NCBI RefSeq assembly: GCF_036880985.1
Contig: NZ_JBAJNO010000008.1
Coordinates: 992,001-1,056,000 of the forward strand
Source: Limibacter armeniacum
GTDB lineage: Bacteria > Bacteroidota > Bacteroidia > Cytophagales > Flammeovirgaceae
Reading direction: 5' to 3'
Length of the DNA stretch: 64,000 nt
Positions within the stretch are counted from its first letter, which is position 1, and every line of letters starts with the position of its first letter. Below, in pieces: positions 8,219 through 18,181 of this stretch. The position numbers and the translations under genes were made by a program. Under the pieces are notes generated by a model that saw only the letters and a program-made list of their open reading frames with translations, had not been told where the DNA came from and ran no database searches.

Positions 8219-11200
8219 ATGAAAAACGTGTACACATTATTAAGTAGAGGGAGTCTCGTACTCTTCTTTCTGCTATTTATCCAACAGGTTTATGCACAAT
8301 CCACCCGGAATGGGGCTATTGACCTTTCACAAGAGCAAGCGGATTATGTATTGATCAATGATAAGGATTCCAATAAACCCCTTGGGATCGAAAGCTCTCC
8401 CTTTACCGTAGAGCTGTGGGTGCAACTGAAAGAGAACAGTAACAATGATATGAACTTGTTCCGGTTCTATTCTAACAACAATCAGCTTAGTTTATCCTAT
8501 GATGGTGATAATAGCTTTAAGCTAGCCACTGATGGAAATGTGGGGGATGTCTATTGGACACTGGATGGATTTACGCAATCAACTACCTTTCTGGATAACT
8601 GGGTACACGTTGCCCTTACATACAATGGTTCAAGTACTGTCCGATTATATATCAATGGTAGTCAGGTATATGGTGCAAATCTTTACAAGAATGGAAGTCC
8701 AATCTCGGCACTTTATCCTAAGCCAAGTAACCATAATGGAGATGGTAACTGTCGATTTGGAGATGACGATGCCGATGGTAAAAATTCGGGTAAGTTCTAT
8801 GCGGCAGAAATGCGGGTATGGAAAGTGGCAGTAAGTAGTACTAATATTAAAAAGTATTACGATGAGGAAGTCAATGGCAGCCACCCGAACTGGAGTAACC
8901 TGGTTCGTTATTACCACGGTACACACGAAAATGTGAGCAATGGTAAGGTGTCGATTCCGGACGTGACAGGCAACTATGATGCGACGGTAAATAATAACAC
9001 AAGAGTAAGGGTAAAAGATTACTACCCACCAATCAAGCCACCTTCGTTTTCGGCGTTTAACCCGAATATTTCGGCTTCTACTTGTCAGTCGGACCGAATC
9101 AATGTAAGCTGGAATGATATTGAGAGCAGCAGCTATTCTTATGAGACAGGCAATAATGTTTGGTATGAAGTAGTACGCACAGACAATACTTCGAGTGTAC
9201 TGTATTCCGGTACCGGCACAAGCTATACCGATACCAATGTCTCGAAGGGAGATGTGAAAAAGTACCGTTTCAGAACATTCTGGGAGATTAACGGAACCCG
9301 CTACTATTCGGATGATACCGATACTTCCAATAGTGGTAATGTAAAAATGAGTTATGATGCAGCAACGAATGTGACGGCAACTGAAAGCAATTGTGACCGA
9401 ACAATCGATATCAGCTGGAGCTCTTCAGAAACTCCTCCTAAATGGACAATCCAACGAGCAACCAACTCCTCTTTTACATCCAACAAGGTAACGCTTTCAA
9501 GCAATATTAGTGGAGGAACGACTTCCTATACGGATAATACTGCCTCGATAGACAAAGATTATTACTATCGTGTGATTGCTTCTGGTACGGATGATAATGG
9601 CTGTACTGTTGCAGGTACCTATTCAGGTGTGGACAAGGGACGTACTTCTCAAGCACCTCAGGCACCGACAAATCTGGCGCTGTCTCAGGATTTGGGTAGT
9701 AAAACACTGACATTGACATGGAGTAACCCATCTGGAAATAATGCGACAGGCTATAAGATCATCCGTGAGAAGTTTGATGGAACAGATCGTGTGGAAATTG
9801 ATATCAATGATATTGGTACTACTTCCTATATGGATAATTCATTGGAATTGTGTGTAACGTATCGTTATACAGTAGCGGCTACCAACTCTTGTGCGACTGA
9901 TGGTGTGGAGTCAAGTACCAGTGTGACGGGTAATATCAGTCAGGACCTGACTTCCTTTATAGAGTCTGTGACGACATCCAAAGGCTATTTCTCTGATTTT
10001 GTAAGGGTAGAATGGGAACTGAACGGAACGCTGAACCAAGTGGATCGCTTCCTGATTTACAGAAGTATTGCCGGTGAGGGTACCTATTCCCTGATTAAGG
10101 TGGTGGACAACGACCTGATCTTTGAGGATGAAAGTGCGGTAGGTGGCGTGTTCTACAACTACAAGGTAGTGGGACAATCACTCTGTGAGGATATAGAGAT
10201 TTATTCCAATGAAGAAAGTGACTTGGGTTTTGTGATTCCGTTTGGTGTAGCGAATGGTCATGTGGAATATGCCGGCGGTAATCCGGTAGAAGGTGTATTG
10301 GTCAACTTTGAGAAGACAAGCGGAAACACCGGGAACAGTATCTATTTTGACGGTGATGCCGATTACGTAGACGCTGGAGATGAGATAGACCTGTCAAATA
10401 CTTCGTTTACGGTAGAGTTCTGGGAAAAGAGTGAGCCTTCCTCAGGCACCCGCCAGATTTTCACTTGGGGACGGGGCGATGTGAAGAACCGCAAGTTGAT
10501 GATTGGATATAACAATTCTGATAAGTTCTATTTCGGTTTTTATAGCAACAACTTTGCAACAAGTGATGCTTATGAATATGATGGGGAGTGGCACCACTGG
10601 GCTTGTGTTTATGACAAGGATGATACTTCAGGCAAAAACCGCTATATCTACAGGGATGGTGAACTGGTTGCCAGTAACTATTCGAGCAGTGACCTGCTGG
10701 ATGCCAGCCTCTACAGTACGGTGATCCTTGGTCATTCCAATAGTAAAGATGACAACTACTTTCAGGGATTTTTGGATGAAGTTAGGGTATGGAAAGTGGC
10801 ACGCTCAGCAGAGGAGATTCAGGAAAACTATAACCGCAGTTTGAATAACAACATCACAGGCATGGTGGCTTACTGGAGATGTGATGAAGGTTTTGGTGAT
10901 GCAATTTACGATGCTTCAAAAACGGGGGATACCTTCAATAAAAATGATGGCGCCTTTAATGGACAGGTTACTTTCTCTTCAGAGATTCCGACAAGTAATC
11001 AATTAGGTATCCGTGCAACAACGGATGAATTGGGTGATTATACCATTGACTATATCCCATATGCTTCTGGTGGACAGGTGTTTAGGGTGACCCCTTCTTT
11101 GGGACAACACCAGTTCCAACCTCTGTCCAGAACGCTGTATATTGGTGATGGAGCCAAGACGCACAATGGTATTGACTTTACCGACATCTCTTTCTTTACA

Positions 11201-14200
11201 GTGAGTGGTAAAGTCAAATATGAAAATACAGAAGTGCCAGTAGAAGATGTGACACTATTGATAGATGGCGTTGAGGCAATCGGAGATGATAATAAGGTGA
11301 TCCGTACAGATGCTGAAGGTAATTATGAGATCAGTGTACCGATTGGTAAACACTATATCTCTGTCGAAAAAGACGGACACGTTTTTGCCGAGGGGTACTT
11401 CCCACAAAGAGATGACTTAGGGGCCATAGAGAAACACGAGTTTGTGGAAGACCTGACTGTGAACTTTACTGACAGTACCAAGGTGAAAGTTGCAGGTAGA
11501 GTAGTTGGAGGAACGGTACAAGGAGAGAAGACGATTGGTTTAGGGTTGTCCCTGAATAATATTGGTGTGGCAGATTTGCAATTCAAGTTGCAGAAGGAAG
11601 GCTATGATATCGATCTGTCAGATAATGAGATTTACGACCTGATCGACCTGAAAACAGACCCTTACACAGGGGAATATGAAATTGAGATGCTGCCTGAGCA
11701 GTGGATCGTGAAGAAGGTAGGAAACGACAACTATTTTATTCCTTCCGGAAATCTAAGCGTGCTGGATCTTCGCAATAGCATCTATCTGGAGACTGTGACG
11801 GATTCTGTAATGGTGGATGATGAAAAAGTGGAAGCTTCATATAGTTATCATCACCTGTTGAACTACATCATCAGAGAAGTACCGACGGTTGAAGTATACA
11901 GTTCAGACGATACGGAATTTAGTGGGGACTCGGTGTTTGTTTTCACCAACCAAGTGACACAGATGCCGGATACGTTGGTCATCGACAAGACGATGTTGAA
12001 CTTCCCAATCTTCCAGATGCCGAAGATGTATGGAGTAAACATCTATGTCAATGAGGTGTATCTGAATCCAGACCACCCACTTGACCCGGTAGTAGATAAG
12101 GTGCCGGTAAAAGGGGCCGAGGTGACGATCAATGATCAGTTAATGATAAACCCTGCAGCAACAACTGGAAAAACCGATGCTAGTGGATTGCTCTACTATG
12201 AGTTCCGTGCAGGCGTACCGAATTTGTCACAGGATGGAGAGAATTCTTATACCAAGACGTTTGAGGTGAATGTGGAGACTTCCAGTCATTCTTTACAATG
12301 GGAACCAGAAGGAGGAGCTCCATTCAGAGCTTATGTATTGGGAGAGTTGCCGACAGCGGGAACGGACTTTGTTACTTTTGGACCGAGTGAAGTGGAGATG
12401 GTTTTGAGAGACCCTCCGGGTTCTAATAGTTATGCGTATATCGAAAAGGGTTCTACTTTCCAGAAACGTGAATCGTGGAACTTGTATGCCAATAGTACCT
12501 CGGCACTAGACTATACCTCACGTACCGGCTTGTTTGTAGGTACAGGTGGTGGATTGGCTGGACCAATGGTACTCTCTGAAACCTTTACGGATTCGGAATA
12601 TGGGATGGAAATTGTCAAGGAATATGACTTCGAAGGAAATTATACCAAGACTTATACCTTTAAGGAGCGTATAGAGACCAGTTCTGATCCACAGGATGTG
12701 GGGTCGGATGCCGACTTGTATATTGGTGAGGCAAAAAATGCCTTCGTGACTAAGTCTCGTAACCTGAAAGTCATGCCTACTGACTATTGCGAGGATTACG
12801 GATTAGAACATTTGCCGATTGGCACGACGGGATATTCATTAGGTATCATCGATGGGTTTGTCTTCTCGGATGATCCTTCTTCTACCTTCTTTGTGTACTC
12901 TCAGTCACACATTGTCAATAACCTGATTCCGAATCTGATTGAAATCAAGGACCTGCTGTTGACGACTTCTCCGAAGTATGAATCGCATTTGGATATTACC
13001 AGTCCGTACTTTGGCCTGAGCAATAATGACAGTACCCTGAATGAGTTAAGGGATTCCGTACGATTGGCAAACCCAGGTGCTGATGTTTCCAACCTGAGTT
13101 ACACCTTTACACCGGATTCTCCATCAGAAACTGATTCCGTACAGTTTATCAATACGCAGATTACCAAATGGATCAATGCCATCATCACCAATGAGTCAGA
13201 AAAGGCAACTGCGGAAACCATCCGTAACATTTCCATTGATGGTTCGTCAGGCGCCCTGACCAATGAGGTGGAGGAAACTTTCTCCAGTGAGTTCAATCAG
13301 CGAAGCAGCCGAGACATTACGTTTACTTGGAACAGTGAGTTCCAGAGCATCACGAACCTGAATGGTTTTAACCTTCATAATACATGGGATATGACCGCTC
13401 GAATTGCCACAGAGGAGGATAAGACAGTGGACAACAGCGTTCTATTTGGTTATGTAATTGATGAACGGGATGAAGGTGATTACTACAGCATTGATGTGAA
13501 GTACAACAAAGGGGTAGCGCTTATGGATCGGAGCAAGTTTACGGACTTCATTACCGACAAGGAGAGCTTCCTGGAAGAAAATGGAACATTGTTAGGAATC
13601 GCAGGAGGTGCGATAGTTGGAAAAGCTGTACTGGGTAAAGTTGCCGAAAAGGCGCTGAAAGTTTCTACGACTAGAGGAAATGCCTTGGTGGCAGCAGGTA
13701 AGTTCGGACTAGATTTTGGGTACCAGTTGTTGGAGATGAGCTTTATGGGCTATAACTCCCTTAATCTTTTTGATGATATCTCGGGGAATCAGACCTACGA
13801 CATTACCGGATTTAATATCTCCAGCCCGATCTTCTCTACAAGAGGAGGACAAAGTAAATGCCCTTATGAAGGGGAGCTGTATACGTCCTTCTACCATGAA
13901 AATAATCAGGTAGTCAAGTTGAATACGGCAACCCTTAAAAGAGAAAATCCAAAACTGGATGTTACGCCTGCTATACGTGCCAATGTGCCGGAATCAGAAG
14001 TAGCCACTTATACACTGGCATTGCAAAACGAGAGTGAGTCCAACACGGACATGTGGTATGAGATCTCCATTGATGAGTCGACTAACCCTTATGGTGCCGT
14101 CTTATTGATGGATGGATTAACGGCAGAGCGTTCGTATCTGGTACCTGCTTTCCAGACGGTGAACAAGACCTTGACACTGGCGAAAGGAAGAGCGGATATC

Positions 14201-17200
14201 ATGGATTATGATAGTATTGCTGTGGTCTTGCAATCAACCTGTCAGAATGACCCTACTAGTGACAACGTGGAAGTCATTTCCGATACCGTATTTATCTCTG
14301 CTCACTTCTTACCAGAATGTGCAACAGTGGATATTACCAATATGGATGACAACTGGGTAGTGAACTACAATAATGACAACCAGGTGCCGATCACTTTGGG
14401 AGGCTATGATATTAACTTGAGTACTTTGGAGCGTATTGACGTGCAGTACAAGAGCTTGAGTGGTTCGCCAGTTGTAATCAAGACTTACTTTAAGGATGAC
14501 CAAACTGATGCCTACGATGCTTACAATGGTGAGAAGGAATACCTGAACGGAAGAGGGGATGTAAGCTTTAATTGGGATATCTCAGCCTTAACAGATCGTG
14601 TTTATCAGTTGAGAGCAAGAGCACATTGTACGGATGGATCCATTTACGAAATGGACTATATACAAGGTACGATTGACCGAGTGACACCAACTGTATTTGG
14701 AACACCGCTGCCAACAGATGGTATCTTGAATTATGGGGACAATATCGGAATCCAGTTCAACGAGGAGCTAGAGGCTGGTTTAATCAAGGACCATAATATT
14801 ACCGTAAGAGCTGCCTTGAATGGAGCAGATGTTTCGCATCAGACTAGTGTGAGCTTAGATGGAGCCAATGATTATTTGCGTTCATCAGCTATTTCGTTGA
14901 ACAACAAAGCGTGGACGATTGAATACTGGATGAAACGTAACTCAGGTACATCAGGGGTGATTCTGACCAAAGGCAATGGCAGTGAGCAGATACAATTGGA
15001 AATGGAAGCGGATGAAACGATGTCGCTTACATTAGGTAGCCAAACGATCACGGTAAATCCTCAGTCCTATTACTCCGATACTTATCCGGTTGACAGTTGG
15101 CACCATTGGGCGATTACCTATGATCCGTTGTCAGGTTATGCTACGGTTTACATGGATGACAAGGTCATCGAGGAAACACCTAATATCAACTTTGTGTCCT
15201 CAGATATTTCGCCATTGTATGTCGGTGCCGGAAACAATGGAACTTCCGACCATCTTCAGGCTAACCTCCATGAGATTAGAATCTGGGAAAAAGCAAGGAC
15301 ACTGGGAGAGCTTGTGGCCAATATGAACATTACGCTACGAGGCGCTACCCCTTACCTTTATGCTTACTGGCCAGTTAATGAAGCAGACGGAACACTGTTG
15401 ACAGATATCACGGCTTCCCGTACCATGCAGATGATGGGCGGTACTTGGGATCTGGCACCGGGCAGTTATGCTTATGCCTTTAATGGAAGTAGTGAGTACC
15501 TTTCCATTGATGGTGCCAATATCGTACTGGAAGAGGAAAGTGACTTTACCATTGAGTTCTGGTGGAATGCTGCTACCCCTATGGATACTGTAACCTTCTT
15601 CTCAAGTGGCAGAGGTGATGGTGTGGAAATCTACAAAGATCCATCACTGGGATTGGCGATCAGTGGACTTTCGGATGGTACGATGGCCATCTTATCGAAT
15701 GGAAACACTTACAAAGCCACCACGAAAAACTACTTTGATCAGGAGTGGCACCACTTTGCTTTCACTGTCAACCGTAAAGGAAATGCCAAAGTGTTTGTAG
15801 ATGGAGAACTGCAAAGTCAGACAACCATGTCTACTATCGCGGGACTGGCAGGAAGCAAGATGTGGATCGGTGCAAGAGGCGTGGATGAAAATCCATCTTC
15901 CACTTTAATCGATCAATATTTTAACGGTAAGATCGACGAGTTCAGAATCTGGAATACGGAACGAAAACAAACACATCTCAACCTGTACAAGCATCATAAA
16001 CTACAGGGAGATGAGGTAGGCTTGATCGCTTACTACCCGTTTGAAACTTATACTACTGTAATGGGAGCCACTTTGATGGAGGAATCGCTGGTTGACCAAA
16101 CAGCCGCTGACAATGGTGGAAGTATGGCGATCGCTACAAGTATCAGTAGTGCATTTACAACAGAAGGAGCAGCCATACAGGATGTTCGTCCGGTACAGGA
16201 TATTCCATTCAGCTATGTCGTGAATAACGATAGAATTATCATTGTTCCGGATGTGGATGCTGCTCGTATCGAGGGGCAACTGATGGAAGTTACTGTCAGC
16301 AATGTACAGGACCTTTATGGCAACCGATTATTGTCACCAGTCAGCTGGACCGTATTGGCGGAACAGAATATCCTGACTTGGGAAGAGCAGGTAATCAATC
16401 TGGAAATGCAGGAAGGAGAGGGTCTCACCTTTGAAGCTGTGATGATCAACAGCAGTAATGAAGGATACGATTATCAGCTGGACAATCTTCCGGGATGGTT
16501 ATCCACAGATGATGCGTATGGAACAGTAGCGGCTAACAGCCGTAAGGTGATTACTTTCCGAATCAGTGAAGGGGTAAATGTAGGTACCTACGAGCAAGGG
16601 ATTAACCTGACTACCGTACTGGGCTTTGATGAGAAACTATCTGTCAGCCTGAGGGTATTCCGTGCTACACCAGTTTGGGAGGTTGACCCAACGGACTATC
16701 AGTATACCATGAACCTAATTGGTCAGGTAACGATCAACGAGGTAATCTCTTCTGACCCTTACGATATCGTAGGTGTTTTTGTGGGAGAAGAATGCAGAGG
16801 TGTAGCGAATTTAGCATATGTAGCTCCGTTAGGTACTTATCAGGTATTCCTGAATATCTATAGTAATGAGATTCAGAATGAGGAGATGACCTTCAAGGTA
16901 TGGGATGCCAGTACAGGTAATATTCATGAGGACGTTACGCCACTGATTACTTTTACAGCGAATACCATTCAAGGAACCAATGATAATCCGGTTCAGATTG
17001 TCGCTTCTAATTCAATCACTGCGAATTATCAATTGTCATCAGGGTGGACTTGGATATCCTTTAACCTGAACTCTCCATTGAACTCAAACCCGAATGCCTT
17101 ATTGGCTGGTGTTGGAGCAGAAGGAGATGTCATCAAAGGACAGACTTACTATGACCAGTACAGTGAACTGACAGGTTGGGTAGGTACCTTGACCAGTTCA

Positions 17201-18181
17201 GGTGGTGTAACAGGTGAAGAGATGTATAAAGTAAATCTGACTTACGATACGGACTTTAGTGTTACAGGAGCACCGATGACGGCGAGCAGTATGCCAATTG
17301 CACTGGATAGTGGCTGGAATTACCTTGGATTTATTCCACAGGTATCCATGACTGTAGCGGAAGCTTTGAACGGTATCAGCCCGATAGAAGGTGATCTGAT
17401 CAAGAGCCAAAATGCCTTCTCACTCTATAATCCACTATACGGATGGGTAGGGTCCTTACAGACTCTTACTCCAAGAGAAGGATATATGTTATACACAGGG
17501 AAAGAGGCTACTTTGACTTACCCAGAGAAAAGTATCTTGAGTAACAGTCGTTTGGCTAGCTTACCTTCGGTCAATTCAGCTCCTTGGGCATATAATGCAC
17601 AACAGTACAAGGATAATATGTCAGTGGTGGTTCAGTTGACAGCAGAAGAAGAGTCAATCGAGGAAGGCTGGATATTGGCGGCATTTGAAGGAGCACAGTG
17701 TAGAGGTATCACCTCAGGTCAGCAAATTGGAGAAGAAACATACTTCTTCCTAACTGTAGGTGGAAACACAGCCTCATCAGCATTGCAATTCAAGGCTTAT
17801 GATCCTGCCACGGGATATAGCTATGAACTAAATTCTGAGTTGAGTGCTTATACACAGAATCAACATTTGGGAGATCTGGAGTATCCAATAGAAATGCGTT
17901 TGGCAACTGAATTATCGGCGGAAGATGGGTTCCAAGTATATCCGAATCCATTTACCTCTACATTGCAATTGCTGGCGCATACAGAAGCGGAAGGAAAAGC
18001 AACGATTAAGTTGACGAGCATTACTGGTAACGTTTTGTACCAAACACAAACGGATATTAGTTCATCAGGTCAGGTGAAATGGAGTCATCCAACCCTTGGC
18101 AATAACTTGCCTACAGGAACTTACCTGTTGATGGTCATCACAGAACAAAACGTCGAAGTCCTAAAAGTAATCAAGCAATAA
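8219..18181 (+). CDS. Giant secreted LamG/FN3 multidomain protein with T9SS sorting domain
   Basis: 3,320 residues. Sec signal peptide at 1-26 (LVLFFLLFIQQVYAQ). LamG-like jellyroll domains recur at about 30-235, 700-905, 2205-2400 and 2415-2610, each with a W-x-H-x-A/x-F core (WVHVALTYN, WHHWACVYD, WHHWAITYD, WHHFAFTVN) and a late RVWKVAR / RIWEKAR / RIWNTER strand. Fibronectin-III-like segments occupy about 270-670 and carboxypeptidase-regulatory-like folds about 910-1090. From about 2715 follow modules shared with the next gene, including GVFVGEECRGVAN. Residues ~3237-3320 form a type A T9SS sorting domain (VYPNPFTSTLQLL ... LPTGTYLLMVI). It should be exported through the outer membrane and attached or released; ligand binding, perhaps of glycans, is inferred from LamG. 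Confidence 0.85.
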   Translation: MKNVYTLLSRGSLVLFFLLFIQQVYAQSTRNGAIDLSQEQADYVLINDKDSNKPLGIESSPFTVELWVQLKENSNNDMNLFRFYSNNNQLSLSYDGDNSFKLATDGNVGDVYWTLDGFTQSTTFLDNWVHVALTYNGSSTVRLYINGSQVYGANLYKNGSPISALYPKPSNHNGDGNCRFGDDDADGKNSGKFYAAEMRVWKVAVSSTNIKKYYDEEVNGSHPNWSNLVRYYHGTHENVSNGKVSIPDVTGNYDATVNNNTRVRVKDYYPPIKPPSFSAFNPNISASTCQSDRINVSWNDIESSSYSYETGNNVWYEVVRTDNTSSVLYSGTGTSYTDTNVSKGDVKKYRFRTFWEINGTRYYSDDTDTSNSGNVKMSYDAATNVTATESNCDRTIDISWSSSETPPKWTIQRATNSSFTSNKVTLSSNISGGTTSYTDNTASIDKDYYYRVIASGTDDNGCTVAGTYSGVDKGRTSQAPQAPTNLALSQDLGSKTLTLTWSNPSGNNATGYKIIREKFDGTDRVEIDINDIGTTSYMDNSLELCVTYRYTVAATNSCATDGVESSTSVTGNISQDLTSFIESVTTSKGYFSDFVRVEWELNGTLNQVDRFLIYRSIAGEGTYSLIKVVDNDLIFEDESAVGGVFYNYKVVGQSLCEDIEIYSNEESDLGFVIPFGVANGHVEYAGGNPVEGVLVNFEKTSGNTGNSIYFDGDADYVDAGDEIDLSNTSFTVEFWEKSEPSSGTRQIFTWGRGDVKNRKLMIGYNNSDKFYFGFYSNNFATSDAYEYDGEWHHWACVYDKDDTSGKNRYIYRDGELVASNYSSSDLLDASLYSTVILGHSNSKDDNYFQGFLDEVRVWKVARSAEEIQENYNRSLNNNITGMVAYWRCDEGFGDAIYDASKTGDTFNKNDGAFNGQVTFSSEIPTSNQLGIRATTDELGDYTIDYIPYASGGQVFRVTPSLGQHQFQPLSRTLYIGDGAKTHNGIDFTDISFFTVSGKVKYENTEVPVEDVTLLIDGVEAIGDDNKVIRTDAEGNYEISVPIGKHYISVEKDGHVFAEGYFPQRDDLGAIEKHEFVEDLTVNFTDSTKVKVAGRVVGGTVQGEKTIGLGLSLNNIGVADLQFKLQKEGYDIDLSDNEIYDLIDLKTDPYTGEYEIEMLPEQWIVKKVGNDNYFIPSGNLSVLDLRNSIYLETVTDSVMVDDEKVEASYSYHHLLNYIIREVPTVEVYSSDDTEFSGDSVFVFTNQVTQMPDTLVIDKTMLNFPIFQMPKMYGVNIYVNEVYLNPDHPLDPVVDKVPVKGAEVTINDQLMINPAATTGKTDASGLLYYEFRAGVPNLSQDGENSYTKTFEVNVETSSHSLQWEPEGGAPFRAYVLGELPTAGTDFVTFGPSEVEMVLRDPPGSNSYAYIEKGSTFQKRESWNLYANSTSALDYTSRTGLFVGTGGGLAGPMVLSETFTDSEYGMEIVKEYDFEGNYTKTYTFKERIETSSDPQDVGSDADLYIGEAKNAFVTKSRNLKVMPTDYCEDYGLEHLPIGTTGYSLGIIDGFVFSDDPSSTFFVYSQSHIVNNLIPNLIEIKDLLLTTSPKYESHLDITSPYFGLSNNDSTLNELRDSVRLANPGADVSNLSYTFTPDSPSETDSVQFINTQITKWINAIITNESEKATAETIRNISIDGSSGALTNEVEETFSSEFNQRSSRDITFTWNSEFQSITNLNGFNLHNTWDMTARIATEEDKTVDNSVLFGYVIDERDEGDYYSIDVKYNKGVALMDRSKFTDFITDKESFLEENGTLLGIAGGAIVGKAVLGKVAEKALKVSTTRGNALVAAGKFGLDFGYQLLEMSFMGYNSLNLFDDISGNQTYDITGFNISSPIFSTRGGQSKCPYEGELYTSFYHENNQVVKLNTATLKRENPKLDVTPAIRANVPESEVATYTLALQNESESNTDMWYEISIDESTNPYGAVLLMDGLTAERSYLVPAFQTVNKTLTLAKGRADIMDYDSIAVVLQSTCQNDPTSDNVEVISDTVFISAHFLPECATVDITNMDDNWVVNYNNDNQVPITLGGYDINLSTLERIDVQYKSLSGSPVVIKTYFKDDQTDAYDAYNGEKEYLNGRGDVSFNWDISALTDRVYQLRARAHCTDGSIYEMDYIQGTIDRVTPTVFGTPLPTDGILNYGDNIGIQFNEELEAGLIKDHNITVRAALNGADVSHQTSVSLDGANDYLRSSAISLNNKAWTIEYWMKRNSGTSGVILTKGNGSEQIQLEMEADETMSLTLGSQTITVNPQSYYSDTYPVDSWHHWAITYDPLSGYATVYMDDKVIEETPNINFVSSDISPLYVGAGNNGTSDHLQANLHEIRIWEKARTLGELVANMNITLRGATPYLYAYWPVNEADGTLLTDITASRTMQMMGGTWDLAPGSYAYAFNGSSEYLSIDGANIVLEEESDFTIEFWWNAATPMDTVTFFSSGRGDGVEIYKDPSLGLAISGLSDGTMAILSNGNTYKATTKNYFDQEWHHFAFTVNRKGNAKVFVDGELQSQTTMSTIAGLAGSKMWIGARGVDENPSSTLIDQYFNGKIDEFRIWNTERKQTHLNLYKHHKLQGDEVGLIAYYPFETYTTVMGATLMEESLVDQTAADNGGSMAIATSISSAFTTEGAAIQDVRPVQDIPFSYVVNNDRIIIVPDVDAARIEGQLMEVTVSNVQDLYGNRLLSPVSWTVLAEQNILTWEEQVINLEMQEGEGLTFEAVMINSSNEGYDYQLDNLPGWLSTDDAYGTVAANSRKVITFRISEGVNVGTYEQGINLTTVLGFDEKLSVSLRVFRATPVWEVDPTDYQYTMNLIGQVTINEVISSDPYDIVGVFVGEECRGVANLAYVAPLGTYQVFLNIYSNEIQNEEMTFKVWDASTGNIHEDVTPLITFTANTIQGTNDNPVQIVASNSITANYQLSSGWTWISFNLNSPLNSNPNALLAGVGAEGDVIKGQTYYDQYSELTGWVGTLTSSGGVTGEEMYKVNLTYDTDFSVTGAPMTASSMPIALDSGWNYLGFIPQVSMTVAEALNGISPIEGDLIKSQNAFSLYNPLYGWVGSLQTLTPREGYMLYTGKEATLTYPEKSILSNSRLASLPSVNSAPWAYNAQQYKDNMSVVVQLTAEEESIEEGWILAAFEGAQCRGITSGQQIGEETYFFLTVGGNTASSALQFKAYDPATGYSYELNSELSAYTQNQHLGDLEYPIEMRLATELSAEDGFQVYPNPFTSTLQLLAHTEAEGKATIKLTSITGNVLYQTQTDISSSGQVKWSHPTLGNNLPTGTYLLMVITEQNVEVLKVIKQ